64,000 bases of DNA from Melastoma dodecandrum. Lineage: Eukaryota > Streptophyta > Magnoliopsida > Myrtales > Melastomataceae. The stretch spans positions 9,858,001 to 9,922,000 of the forward strand of contig JARUPY010000474.1 in assembly GCA_029817715.1 (NCBI GenBank), written 5' to 3'. Below, one piece after another: positions 55,510 to 64,000 of the stretch. Position numbers and translations under genes: made by a program. How positions within the stretch are numbered: position 1 is the stretch's first letter; each line of letters opens with the position of its first letter. The notes beneath the pieces are model-generated. The model ran no database searches. It was not told where the DNA came from and saw only the letters and a list, made by a program, of their open reading frames with translations.

Positions 55510-56803
55510 TAAACGAGGATGGGTTGAGGAGTCTATCGGGTTCTAAGTCCGTCTCTGCCTGGTGACCATCGGTGTCGTCTCGTATCTCGGCTCCATGCAT
55601 ATCTTTCTCTAAAGGGGTCAAGTTTTTATTGACATCGAGCTGTAACTCGTCGCCCCACCCAGTCGGGACAATTGGGTTTTGAGGTGGTGGCAGAGGTGAT
55701 CCGTCATACGAAACCAGGAATTCGTAGCCTATTTCGCCCAGAGGGCCGACGTTCGCATCTCCCATAGCATACCTCTGCTTCAGTGTCATGTCTTTGACTT
55801 GCTTGACTATCCCTACATAGACATAAGGTATATTAGCATTTTCATTCGCCTCTCCTACAATAACCTCTAAACCATGCTTTCCCCATAGGAGAAGTTCTTG
55901 GTGTAGAGTAGATGCTATGGCGCCAGCTTTATGGAGCCAATCTCTTCCGAGTAGGACACTAAAAGAGGGCTTTATGTCAATGACGAAGAAAGCCGTCTTC
56001 TTTTCGTGCATACCCACTCAGAGTCTGGTGGAAACCACGCCTAAACAAGAAGAGGTAATTCCATTGAATCTGTTGACTCTAAGATCAGTATCTCCGAGTT
56101 CGGCTATGTCATCCCCAAAATTTTTATAAGCTTCAAGGGGAAGCGGGTTAATAGTCGTTTCGTTATCAACAAGGACGCGACGCAGTACTACGTTGTTTAT
56201 CGTAGCCTGAATGTGGAGTGGGAACATGTGTTTTCGTAATGGTGCCGGAGGCTCTATTAACCACCTACTTGGAAAGTTTCGCAGTATTTCAATGATAATG
56301 TCAGGATTGAAAGGTAATGTTAGCCTACCTTCTGTCTGACTGCCTTCTTTTTGGGCGAACTCAGCTGGTAGCATGAGTACGTTGCAGCTAGCTCTGTTCG
56401 CCTCGGGTGGGGTTCCACATTGTACTGGGTTATAATCGCTTAATGAGTTTGAAGCAAGGTCGCTTTCGCTTGACTCTTTGGCTTTTTGGGTTTCAGGGAC
56501 TGCCGGCTTGGCACATTTCTCCGCAGCGCGTCGGGCCCTCCTTTCTCTTCGCTTTTTGGTTTTCTCAGTGGGTATCTGGGGTTGTGTTCCCATACCCACT
56601 TTCTGCCATGTTCCCACATCTGGGAGGACAAGAACGCGGATAAAGCGTGAGTTTCTAAGGTGCTGCAGACGATTATTAACCTGAACAAACTCCCTTTTAT
56701 GTGGGACATAATCCCTTTTGAGGTTTCCTCCAGATGAAGTCTCCGAAGAGTAAGTAAACTCGGAGTCAGAAAGGTTACCTGATGGGGGGTCGACCCTTTC
56801 CAC
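55499..56803 (-). pseudogene. A2 aspartic protease region
   Basis: Linker MERVDPPSGN at 56803, then FPLHIQATINNVVLRRVLVD followed by NETTINPLP: the active-site Gly of DNGA is replaced by Glu, which should inactivate it. After a stop near 56018 the frame resumes with FFVIDIKPSFSVLLGRDWLH and MTLKQRYAMGDANVGPLGE, and ends at 55499, overlapping the RT frame. Confidence 0.85.
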
Positions 56804-56999
56804 TTTGATCTTTCACTCAGATTCCAAACCGACCAGCAGTAGGAAGTACTGGTTGCAACAGAGTTGACACATTTGGGTGATGAGTACTTTGTGTGCTGAT
56901 GTTGGCTTACACCTGTAACAGAGAATGTCAACTGTTTAAAATTGGGCTAGCGAGGTCCCTGTTCTCATAGTGTCCTCGTCGCCCCGAGGGTGATCCTAT

Positions 57000-59177
57000 C
57001 GCTCTGCATTTTCTTTCGCCTGTCGAGACCCGAGGCGGTTTACAGTGCGTCGCCTAGGGAGTTTCTTGCTGGAATCCCTTTTCTGGACGGGTTCGCTTTC
57101 ACCAGCAACCCCCTGTCTAATGAGTTCTTCAGAAGTATATAGTCCCCTGTTCTCATTTGGTGGGGCTGTTTTCTGCCCCAAGTGTTTATCCATGCGTTGG
57201 TACACCCTTGGACCATTATTGATTCCCATAGCCATTTCTTCAAGGCGGTTGAGATCGTACTACTCTGCTTTCCTGTCGTTCAACAGGTACTTCCTGAAGG
57301 TATGGCAGTGGTCACTGGAGTGCGAGGAGTCCATATGCCAGCGACAGCGATTGTGCTGCATGCTCTTGAGATCGGCAGGGCACTACAGTATCCCTTTGTT
57401 CACAAGTCCTTTAAACAGCATGTTGGTGATGATTGTCCCGCCTATTTCGGACGATTGATCCTTGTCCTCCTGCATCGATAAGGGATGTACGGTTAGGCAA
57501 TTGACATAAAAGGATTTTATGTCAACTAAATCGCCAAAAGGATGTGACTCTGTTAGCGACTGATCCTCTGAGTATAGGAAGCATAACTCCTTAGACTATA
57601 TCAAGTCTTGCACTGGGTTTCTGAACGTGATGCAATCCCTAGTAGTATGGGTGAACGACCCATGCCACTTACAGAAGTTCCTCGATTTCTCTCTGTCGGT
57701 ACGAGGAATTTGATGGCCTGATTTCAGTTGAATTCGCCCTTTTAGGAGTATGAATTCGAAGATTTCGTCGGCTTTCATTTCGTCAAAGAAGTATTTCCTT
57801 TCCTCCTGAGTTTTCGGAGATGCTTTGGCCCGGAATTTTTTCTTGGTCAGCTCATTGCACGTCAAGGGTTGACCCTTCACATATTCCACAATGTCGACAT
57901 CTACTACTGGTTCCGCTTGATAAGTCATCAAGGGTCCCGGAATCAAACTCCCCTTTGTTTGTGTTTTCTCTCTAAGGAGATTTTCGTACCGGATGGCTCT
58001 CCTAGCCAACTCATTCCATTCCCTAAAAACTTCTCCTTCAAGCTTTTCTAAGTCGAAGGAGGAAGGAATCCTGTGCGATGGCTATGAGCTCGGCTTCGGA
58101 CGCAAAGGTTTGCATCTCAGCCGTGCCTTCCGGAGTTTATTTAGGAAGACAGCCACAGATTCACCGGGTTGTTGCTTCATATGGGTAAAATCTTGTAGAG
58201 TTACTGCTGGGTTGGTCTGAGCGAACGCCATACTACATGTCATGTTAGTTTCTCACCGAGTTAGGGGGGAGATTTACATACCACGTAAAGGCTGCTTCTG
58301 TGAGAGAGCTTGGGAATAGACGAAGTTTCCAGAACCCGTTTGTGGCAGCTTCTCCATCCATATGAGTGAAGCATGCGACATGTTCCGCAGGCGAAATGCC
58401 TTCTTCGCCCGAGAAAAGGGTGAACTCAAGAACGCGGTACCCCCTCGGAAAAGGCCCGATCGATGTTGTTAGAGTAAAGAGCTTGCTAGATCTTAACCTC
58501 ATTTGCATCGTCCGCCCTAGGGATCGCTTGTTGGTTAAGTAACGTAATATCTTATTTCAGGCACAAGATCTGGTGGCGCTATCACTTCCTGTGCTGGTAT
58601 TCCCCTTCCGTGTATGCGTGGGGAGAGTATTCAGAACGTTCAGGTTTTCAGTAGGAACGAATTCGTTCTCTACCGGCCAATTGAAATTCTCCCTCCTCCG
58701 AAAAGGGGTTTGATACACTACATGATGGCTTCGCTGTGCAGCCGTCCTGTACTCGTTTATTACGAGTGGCGGATTATTATGTACGGCCTTCTTAGGACCT
58801 CTAGGGATGATAAGTACATCTTCCATGTCGACCTTTCTGCTTCCTTCAGCGATTGAGGCCCTATGAGGATCGTAGTCAGGTTGACGTTTGGTGGCTGACT
58901 CACATTTCCTATCACTGGGGATGCTCATCAATACTCCTGTCACAGTTCCCAGGCTTTGAAAGACAACCTCCATTTTGGAGTCAATCTTCTCCTTAGAAGC
59001 GTCGTGTTTCTGGTCGTTAGCACCGACTTTCTCCATTAAGAGTTGAAGAGTACTCGTGATGGCAGACAGCTCTCCAGCTATGGCCGGGTCTGCGTTGTTT
59101 CCATCATTACTTTTTTCTCCATCGGAGTGGTTATAGCCGAGGTTGTTTGAATTACCACCAGCTCGGGTTCTAGGCAT
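57000..59177 (-). pseudogene. A2 gag
   Basis: ATG at 59177 (MPRTRAGGNSNNLGYNHSDG), 14 bases from the PBS. Open for about 207 codons to 58557. The capsid-like part (58508-58245) has PFPRGYRVLEFTLFSGEEG and AFTWYVNLPPNSV, and the knuckle is CKWHGSFTHTTRDC (about 57665-57625). The second knuckle and the MAMGINNGPRVYQRMDKH linker follow at 57360-57000. Frames break between each block. Confidence 0.85.
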
Positions 59178-59190
59178 GATTGGCTTAGTA

Positions 59191-59208
59191 CTCCCACTGT
59201 GGTCGCCA
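59191..59208 (-). other. Primer binding site of A2
   Basis: TGGCGACCACAGTGGGAG on the minus strand, 6 bases inside the 5' LTR. Confidence 0.7.
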
Positions 59209-59214
59209 AAGGCG

Positions 59215-59952
59215 TGTTCGTTCCGGAAGTTACCGTGGACGAGCCGGATCCAAAAACGTCGAAAATCTCTGGCACTACGAGCAACTGGTGCTTGGAAGTT
59301 CGTTGAATGTGTGGTCGCCGTATGAATGAAAAGAGAGAGAGAAGACAACAGACGAGCACCATTAAGTGGAAGCACTTATGGATTATGGATGCCATTGACG
59401 ATGCCTTCGGAAGGTAATAAGAACGTAGGAGCACAAGGAGCTTGAACGCTGGAACGCTTGAAGATAAGATTGACAATATGTCCGTCTGTAGAGATGTGTG
59501 TTTATACAATGCCTAAGAATGCCTATTTATACTAAGCTAGACCTACGTACATATGGTAACGAAATATTGCACATATATTATGTTTCTTTTGTCACCAGTC
59601 CTCATGGAATATCTTCTTTCCATTTGAGCAAACTTGGCAACAATTTCTTTTCCAATCCTGAAATCGTCTGGAATCTTCCTCAACAGCCACTGATCACCCG
59701 CATCGCCCATTGGCCTTCACCGTAGAGTTTTCTCGTTCGCTTAGTTAACCGTCGCTTGTCGCTTCGCTGACCCTTGTCGCCCGTCGCCTTGTCACCCTAT
59801 CGCTTGATGACTGCTTCACCCAGCAAGCCTTCGCCTGTTGTGTCTCTGTGGTCACCTCCTTACTTGATTTTCCGTTCATTAGGCCTGTATTCTGGACCGT
59901 TGATTCATAGATGAGGCCGAGATATATGGCCCAGAATTTCTGTTGTTAAACA
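59215..59952 (-). repeat. 5' LTR of A2
   Basis: 738 bp, TGTTTAACAACAG at 59952 to AACA at 59215, aligned with both A1 LTRs. Its TATA motif lies at about 59524-59533. Confidence 0.85.
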
Positions 59953-60094
59953 AAGTCGTAAACTGGAAATATACCAGTAATGTGTACGAGAAGGAATGCT
60001 CCTGAGGTGAGTGGCCTAGAGATGTAACTGCTAGGACGAACGATCCAATTTGAAGGAGCATCTCACCATGAAGTTACAAGAACTAAACTTGTGT

Positions 60095-60274
60095 TTATCT
60101 TGGCGATATATTCTCCTCCCTTGTTCGCCTTGGGTTTAGAACTTTCTGTCTGTTGGAGTGCTTCTTTTGTTTTAGTAATTTTCCTGTTATTTCATCCATG
60201 AGGCTCTGCTGCTCGTGTAAATTTTCCTTGGCTGTGGAATGCGAGTCCTTGTAGTCAAGTGCGCCTTGGGAACA
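60095..60274 (-). other. Possible host exon fragment, unidentified
   Basis: A 59-codon frame ending in TAA at 60095-60097, with charged, helix-prone composition (DYKDSHSTAKENLHEQQSLM, DEITGKLLKQKK). It reads like a last exon of a cellular gene, but I do not recognise the family, and no upstream exon could be joined. The rest of 59953-60560 shows nothing else. Confidence 0.3.
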
Positions 60275-60561
60275 CTTTTCTCACCCGAAAAATAAAAGTA
60301 TATGAATCTGCCAAAATGTTTTAGGAAATACATTGTTAAAATTCTGTCATTTATAAGATAATTGACCATTATATCGTTGTTTTATTTAACTAGTGTTAAT
60401 TAAAGCTTAAGTAACTTTATTTTTATTTCCCATTCTTCCTTTTCGTTGAGGTTTTTAATCATAACATATTGTATAGTTCTTAACTATTTTATCTATTGTT
60501 ATGTAGGATGATTGATTTTGAATGGGTTTACTTTATTGTCTTTTATTACTTTTCTCTTCTT

Positions 60562-60718
60562 AAAATTCGGTAAGTTTTAAAATTTTATTTTACTTTTCTC
60601 TTTTATAAAACCAATTTATAGAGTCTTTTTAAAATTCGGTAAGTTTTAAAATTTTATTTTACTTTTCTCTTTTATAAAACCAATTTATAGAGTCTTTTTA
60701 AAATTCGGTAAGTTTTAA
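60562..60718 (+). repeat. 69-bp tandem repeat, 2.3 copies
   Basis: Units starting aaaattcggtaagttttaaa at 60562, 60631 and 60700 are virtually identical, implying recent duplication in otherwise AT-rich DNA. Confidence 0.9.
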
Positions 60719-61620
60719 ATAAAATCATTCTTGAAAAAATTCAAAAAAAATAGCATTTGATTATATAGAGTCTGTTTAGTGCAAGAGAAAATATTATGAA
60801 AGATAAACATATTGGGGCGAGTCTTCTGTACGTATGACAGAAATCGAATGAAATAATAAAGACTGGTAAGTTTATTTTAATAAAGATCACGATTGGTTGT
60901 GGATTCGAATAGTTGAATCTAGTTTTAAAAACTTATTATCATTATTAGGTTTATTTTAAAAAAAAAATCTTAGTTAAAACCTTTTGTAATACATTGGTAT
61001 TAAAAAAAATACGACGAGGAAAAGGAAGATCTTTTATAACTTAATTTTTAAAATATGGGGAAAATGTCTTATTCCTACGTGGAGGTTGAAACTATTGTTT
61101 TAAAAATATTTTCATGATTTTAATTTGTTTAAAATTTTTAAACTGGGACAAAAAAATCAGGAGAGGACATAACACACAGAAAAGAGTTTTTTTCTTTTGC
61201 CCCAAAAGATCGAGTAATTTAAAACGGGAATGTTTTTTATATATACAAATCGTTTTTTAATTGACACTCCGGAAACGCAGGAAAGATTTGTTATTTCTCT
61301 GGATACGATTCGCAACTATGGAAATATTTCTTCTTCCCAGCGGTATCTTTTCTTGGGATTTCGGTTTGATTGCCATGGATTCTGGGGAAAGTCCTATGGA
61401 GATCTGGAGGGCGATCTTCCTCTGGAAACGTAATATGTTTCTACTCATTCTTTGGTTTCTAGGTGGCATCAGTTTTTTTTTTATGGGAGGGAGAGGTTGG
61501 GGGGAGGGGGGGGAGGGTGTTCTGAGTCTTACCGTGGATGTGGACGAACTATGGAAAAATGGGGGACACAATTTGGGGTGTGGATTGCTCTTTGATGCTC
61601 TCAGGGAACCGTTTCAACCA
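60719..61620. other. AT-rich spacer
   Basis: No supported gene. The 120-codon plus frame at 61261-61623 has low-complexity G-runs and no recognisable domain. A G-rich stretch lies at 61486-61518. Confidence 0.5.
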
Positions 61621-64000
61621 TAGTTGTTAATGGCGATAGGCGGGGCGAGGCGACAAGCCATCGTCCGCCAGAGGCGAGAGGCGAGGCGAAAGGCGATTTG
61701 TGTAAGGCGATTTGTGTATAAATAATAAAATGATTTCAAATAAAAAAGATGAAATGGATTTATAATATTAATCATCATCATTCATCATGTAAAATATTCT
61801 AATCAAGCATCCATAAGATCGAGATTATCATCCGAATCACCCGAAGCTGATAAAGGCACACTATCATTCCCACTAGAACTTTTGTAGCCTTCCGGGTTTT
61901 GCTCTTCCTCCTCATTTTCATCCAATTCTTCAAAATATTCTTCATCTGCCACATCAACATTTTTCTTCCCTCGAAGCTCAATGACATCTTTAGTCCTTGC
62001 TACGGAAGTTCCCTTCGCTACTCGTTTTTCCTTTCCTGTAGCATACCGTTTTAAAGTAATTGAGGGTTGAGAAGTTCTTGTGACATACTCCGGTTCATTA
62101 GCCTCGCTTGCCCATGTGAAGTCTTCATCATCACTGAATACACGTTCGTTCTCCTCATCATCATCCACGTCTTCCATAATTCCTGTCTTCCATTCCGACG
62201 TTTCAATTCCACCAACTTCCGGTAAGATGATTGGATCGAGATTCTCGCGCTTTAGATATCGACGCCTCAAAGCCCTATTGTACTTCACATAAACCAGCAT
62301 ACTCAATCTTTGATGCTCCAAACGATTCCTCCTTTTGGAGTGAAGCTGCATACATGAAAACATGTGCATTACACATATAATAATTAAAATTACGTTGAAG
62401 GAGCTAAATTTAAGAATTTAATTTACTCACATGCTCAAACACACTCTAGTTTCTCTCACAACCGGAAGAACTACAAGTAAGATTGAGAACTTTTATAGCA
62501 AAAGTTTTGCAAATTCGGCGTCGAAGATCCATATGATGACCACCACTGAGCTGTAAAATGATAAAGTAGCAAAATATAAGTAATGAGCAATAAGTTATGA
62601 TAAGTTTTCGAAAAAGAATGTAACCTGGTGATTTTAGTTCGCAAGTTCGGTGTCTGATAGCAGTGGGAATTCCAAACATCCGTTCAGCCTTGGTATTTCA
62701 CTACAAATGGCATCTTGAACTTTAAAATCCCTCACCAATCATTGAACCGCATGATGAAATCCTGTCATGATATCTTCATCTTGTAATATATTCGGATTTG
62801 AATAAAAGAATTGAGGATTGAGGAAATGGCCTGCTGCATGAAGAGGTCTATGGAGCTGAACATTCCATCGATTATCGATGATTTGAAACACATGCCGATA
62901 TTTTTCTTCTTGGTGAGAGAAAGATGCAGCAATTTCCTCCTTTGCAAAATCCATTGCCTCATAAATGTATCCCATGGCTGGTCTTTTCTCACCATCAACC
63001 AACCGAAGCACATGCACTAAGGGACCAGTAACCTTCAACGCATATCTCGCATTATTCCAAAAGGTATTCGATAAAATCATCTGTTCCATTCTTTTCCCCA
63101 ATGCCTCTTTTGAAATCTTCGTGGCATTCCACTTATTGGAAGTAAACATCTTCTTCAAATTTGCCCTTTGCTCCAAGAACCTCTTCAATGTTAGGAACGC
63201 TGTAGCAAATCGTGTTTTTCCAGGCCTCAATATTTCAGCTTTCTTTGTGAAATCTCTTAACATGTTCAAGAGAAAAGCCCGATTGTATATAAAGCCATTA
63301 AAAGCTACTCCTTGCTCGTGTACTTTCTTCAAATTAGGTAACTTGAAGATGTCTTCACACATCAAATCGATACAGTGGGCGGTGCATGGAGTCTAATACA
63401 AATGTTGGTACTTCGCCTCCAATAATCTTCCTGTAAAAAAAATTAAGTTAAGAACACGTTAAGAAAAAGTAGAAAGTCAATAACACTTAATGATTCTCAC
63501 CTGGAAGAACATTTGAACTTGCACTATCCGTCACCACTTGAACTACATGTTCTTCTCCAACATCTTGGACAAATTTATCAAGTAACTCGAACATTTTTTC
63601 ACCAGTGTGAGCAAAGCTTGATGCATCCAACGATTTCATAAACATGCTTCCTTTCGGAGTGTTCATCAAAAAGTTTATTAAAGATCTACCTTTTCTATCT
63701 TTCCATCCATCTATCATCAAGCTACAACTATACTTCTCCTTTTCTTCAATGTTACCTTTCATCAGCTCCTTTGTCCGTTCCACTTCCTTGTTTAAATAAG
63801 TAACTCTAACCTCATGATAGGAAGGAGGCTTCATATTTCTCCCATAGTCTCCCATTGCATGTATCATAGTGGTGAAACTATCATAGTTGACGGCATTAAA
63901 AGGAATTCCAGCATCATACATCCATCTACTAAATGCCCGAACTGCGTCATCTCTCATCTTCTTCTGGTACGCATCAAGCTCCTTTGAGTCTTGTTTCTTT
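61621..64000 (-). mobile_element. hAT-superfamily transposon (right end beyond window)
   Basis: The left terminus reads tagttgttaatggcgatagg, a subterminal/TIR form I recall from plant hAT elements, followed by GGCGAGGCG-rich repeats. Within it is a multi-exon hAT transposase on the minus strand that runs off the window edge, so the other TIR and the 8-bp duplication cannot be checked. Confidence 0.75.
61803..64000 (-). pseudogene. hAT transposase (multi-exon, inactivated, 5'-partial)
   Basis: Exons in transcript order: beyond 64000 to 63501, 63430-62625, 62550-62431, 62345-61803, with GT-AG borders. The first has a DUF659-type RNase H-like core (FSRWMYDAGIPFNAVNYDSF, CSLMIDGWKDRKGRSLINF, VVQVVTDSASSNVLPG). 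The second includes TPCTAHCIDL, LRPGKTRFATAFLTLKRFLE and KAERMFGIPTAIRHR. The third has the dimerisation motif PAQWWSSYGSSTPNLQ and CSSSGCERN-stop-SVFEH. The last starts LHSKRRNRLEHQRL and ends in a long acidic tail. Stops at 63393-63395, 62739-62741 and 62446-62448, plus frameshifts near 62690 and in exon 3, make it non-functional. The two TAG stops sit at conserved Trp codons. Confidence 0.85.

Larger units (their letters stand above)
53828..59952 (-). mobile_element. Tat-lineage family A, second copy A2 (3'-truncated)
   Basis: 5' LTR 59215-59952, PBS, gag, protease, RT and RNase H, ending abruptly at 53828. LTR, PBS and proteins match A1 closely. The second RNase H, integrase, PMD gene and 3' LTR are absent from the window. 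It keeps the RT that A1 has lost. Confidence 0.85.

Noticed and set aside
61261..61623. 120-codon plus-strand frame with hydrophobic stretches
   Set aside because: Overlapped by another frame, contains G-run translations, no recognised family or splice support.

Overview
This is plant nuclear DNA, most likely from a dicot. The evidence is intron-bearing genes with plant relatives (a macro-domain hydrolase, a reticulon-like RTNLB protein, an alpha-expansin piece) set in nested plant transposons: Tat, Athila and chromovirus Ty3/gypsy elements, Mutator-like (MULE) elements and a hAT element. The sequence alone does not fix the species. No rRNA, tRNA, CRISPR or bacterial-type operon was seen.

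Layout. 1-2062: gutted MuDR-like transposon (minus) plus unassigned DNA. 2063-12995: Tat-lineage retrotransposon A1 (minus) with both LTRs, a deletion that removes reverse transcriptase, and an oppositely oriented plant mobile domain (PMD) gene with its own TATA box. 13458-13700: truncated alpha-expansin 3' end. 14192-17989: a small gene island, with a 7-exon macro-domain gene (plus) converging on a 5-exon reticulon gene (minus). Both splice into complete reading frames. 19127-20184: Pack-MULE with a perfect 9-bp target duplication, carrying two exons of pyruvate decarboxylase. 20285-31028: Tat-lineage element B (plus), a different family, again with an antisense PMD gene. 31430-35861: decayed chromovirus (minus). 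About 36-43.3 kb: coding-empty, tandem-repeat-rich retroelement with a PBS-like and a PPT-like site. 43.3-46 kb: low-complexity DNA. 46.1-50.5 kb: Athila-lineage pol (plus) lacking gag. 50.5-52 kb: two facing LTR copies forming a ~600-bp inverted repeat. 52-53.8 kb: putative copia-type LTR with a ~44-bp minisatellite. 53.8-59.95 kb: 5' half of A2, a second copy of family A (minus). 60.5 kb: 69-bp tandem repeat. 61621-64000: hAT transposon (minus) running off the right edge.

How it fits together. The window is mainly a nested transposon landscape. Families A and B share a distinctive layout: gag-PR-RT-RNaseH-second RNaseH-IN on one strand, and a PMD/coiled-coil gene on the other, ending tail-to-tail against integrase. 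A1 lacks RT and A2 lacks everything after RNase H, so neither copy could be autonomous, but together they outline a full family A genome. The two host genes share a ~740-bp 3' intergenic region, so their transcripts may overlap. All reading frames were assembled by eye. Family names rest on remembered motifs, not database searches.
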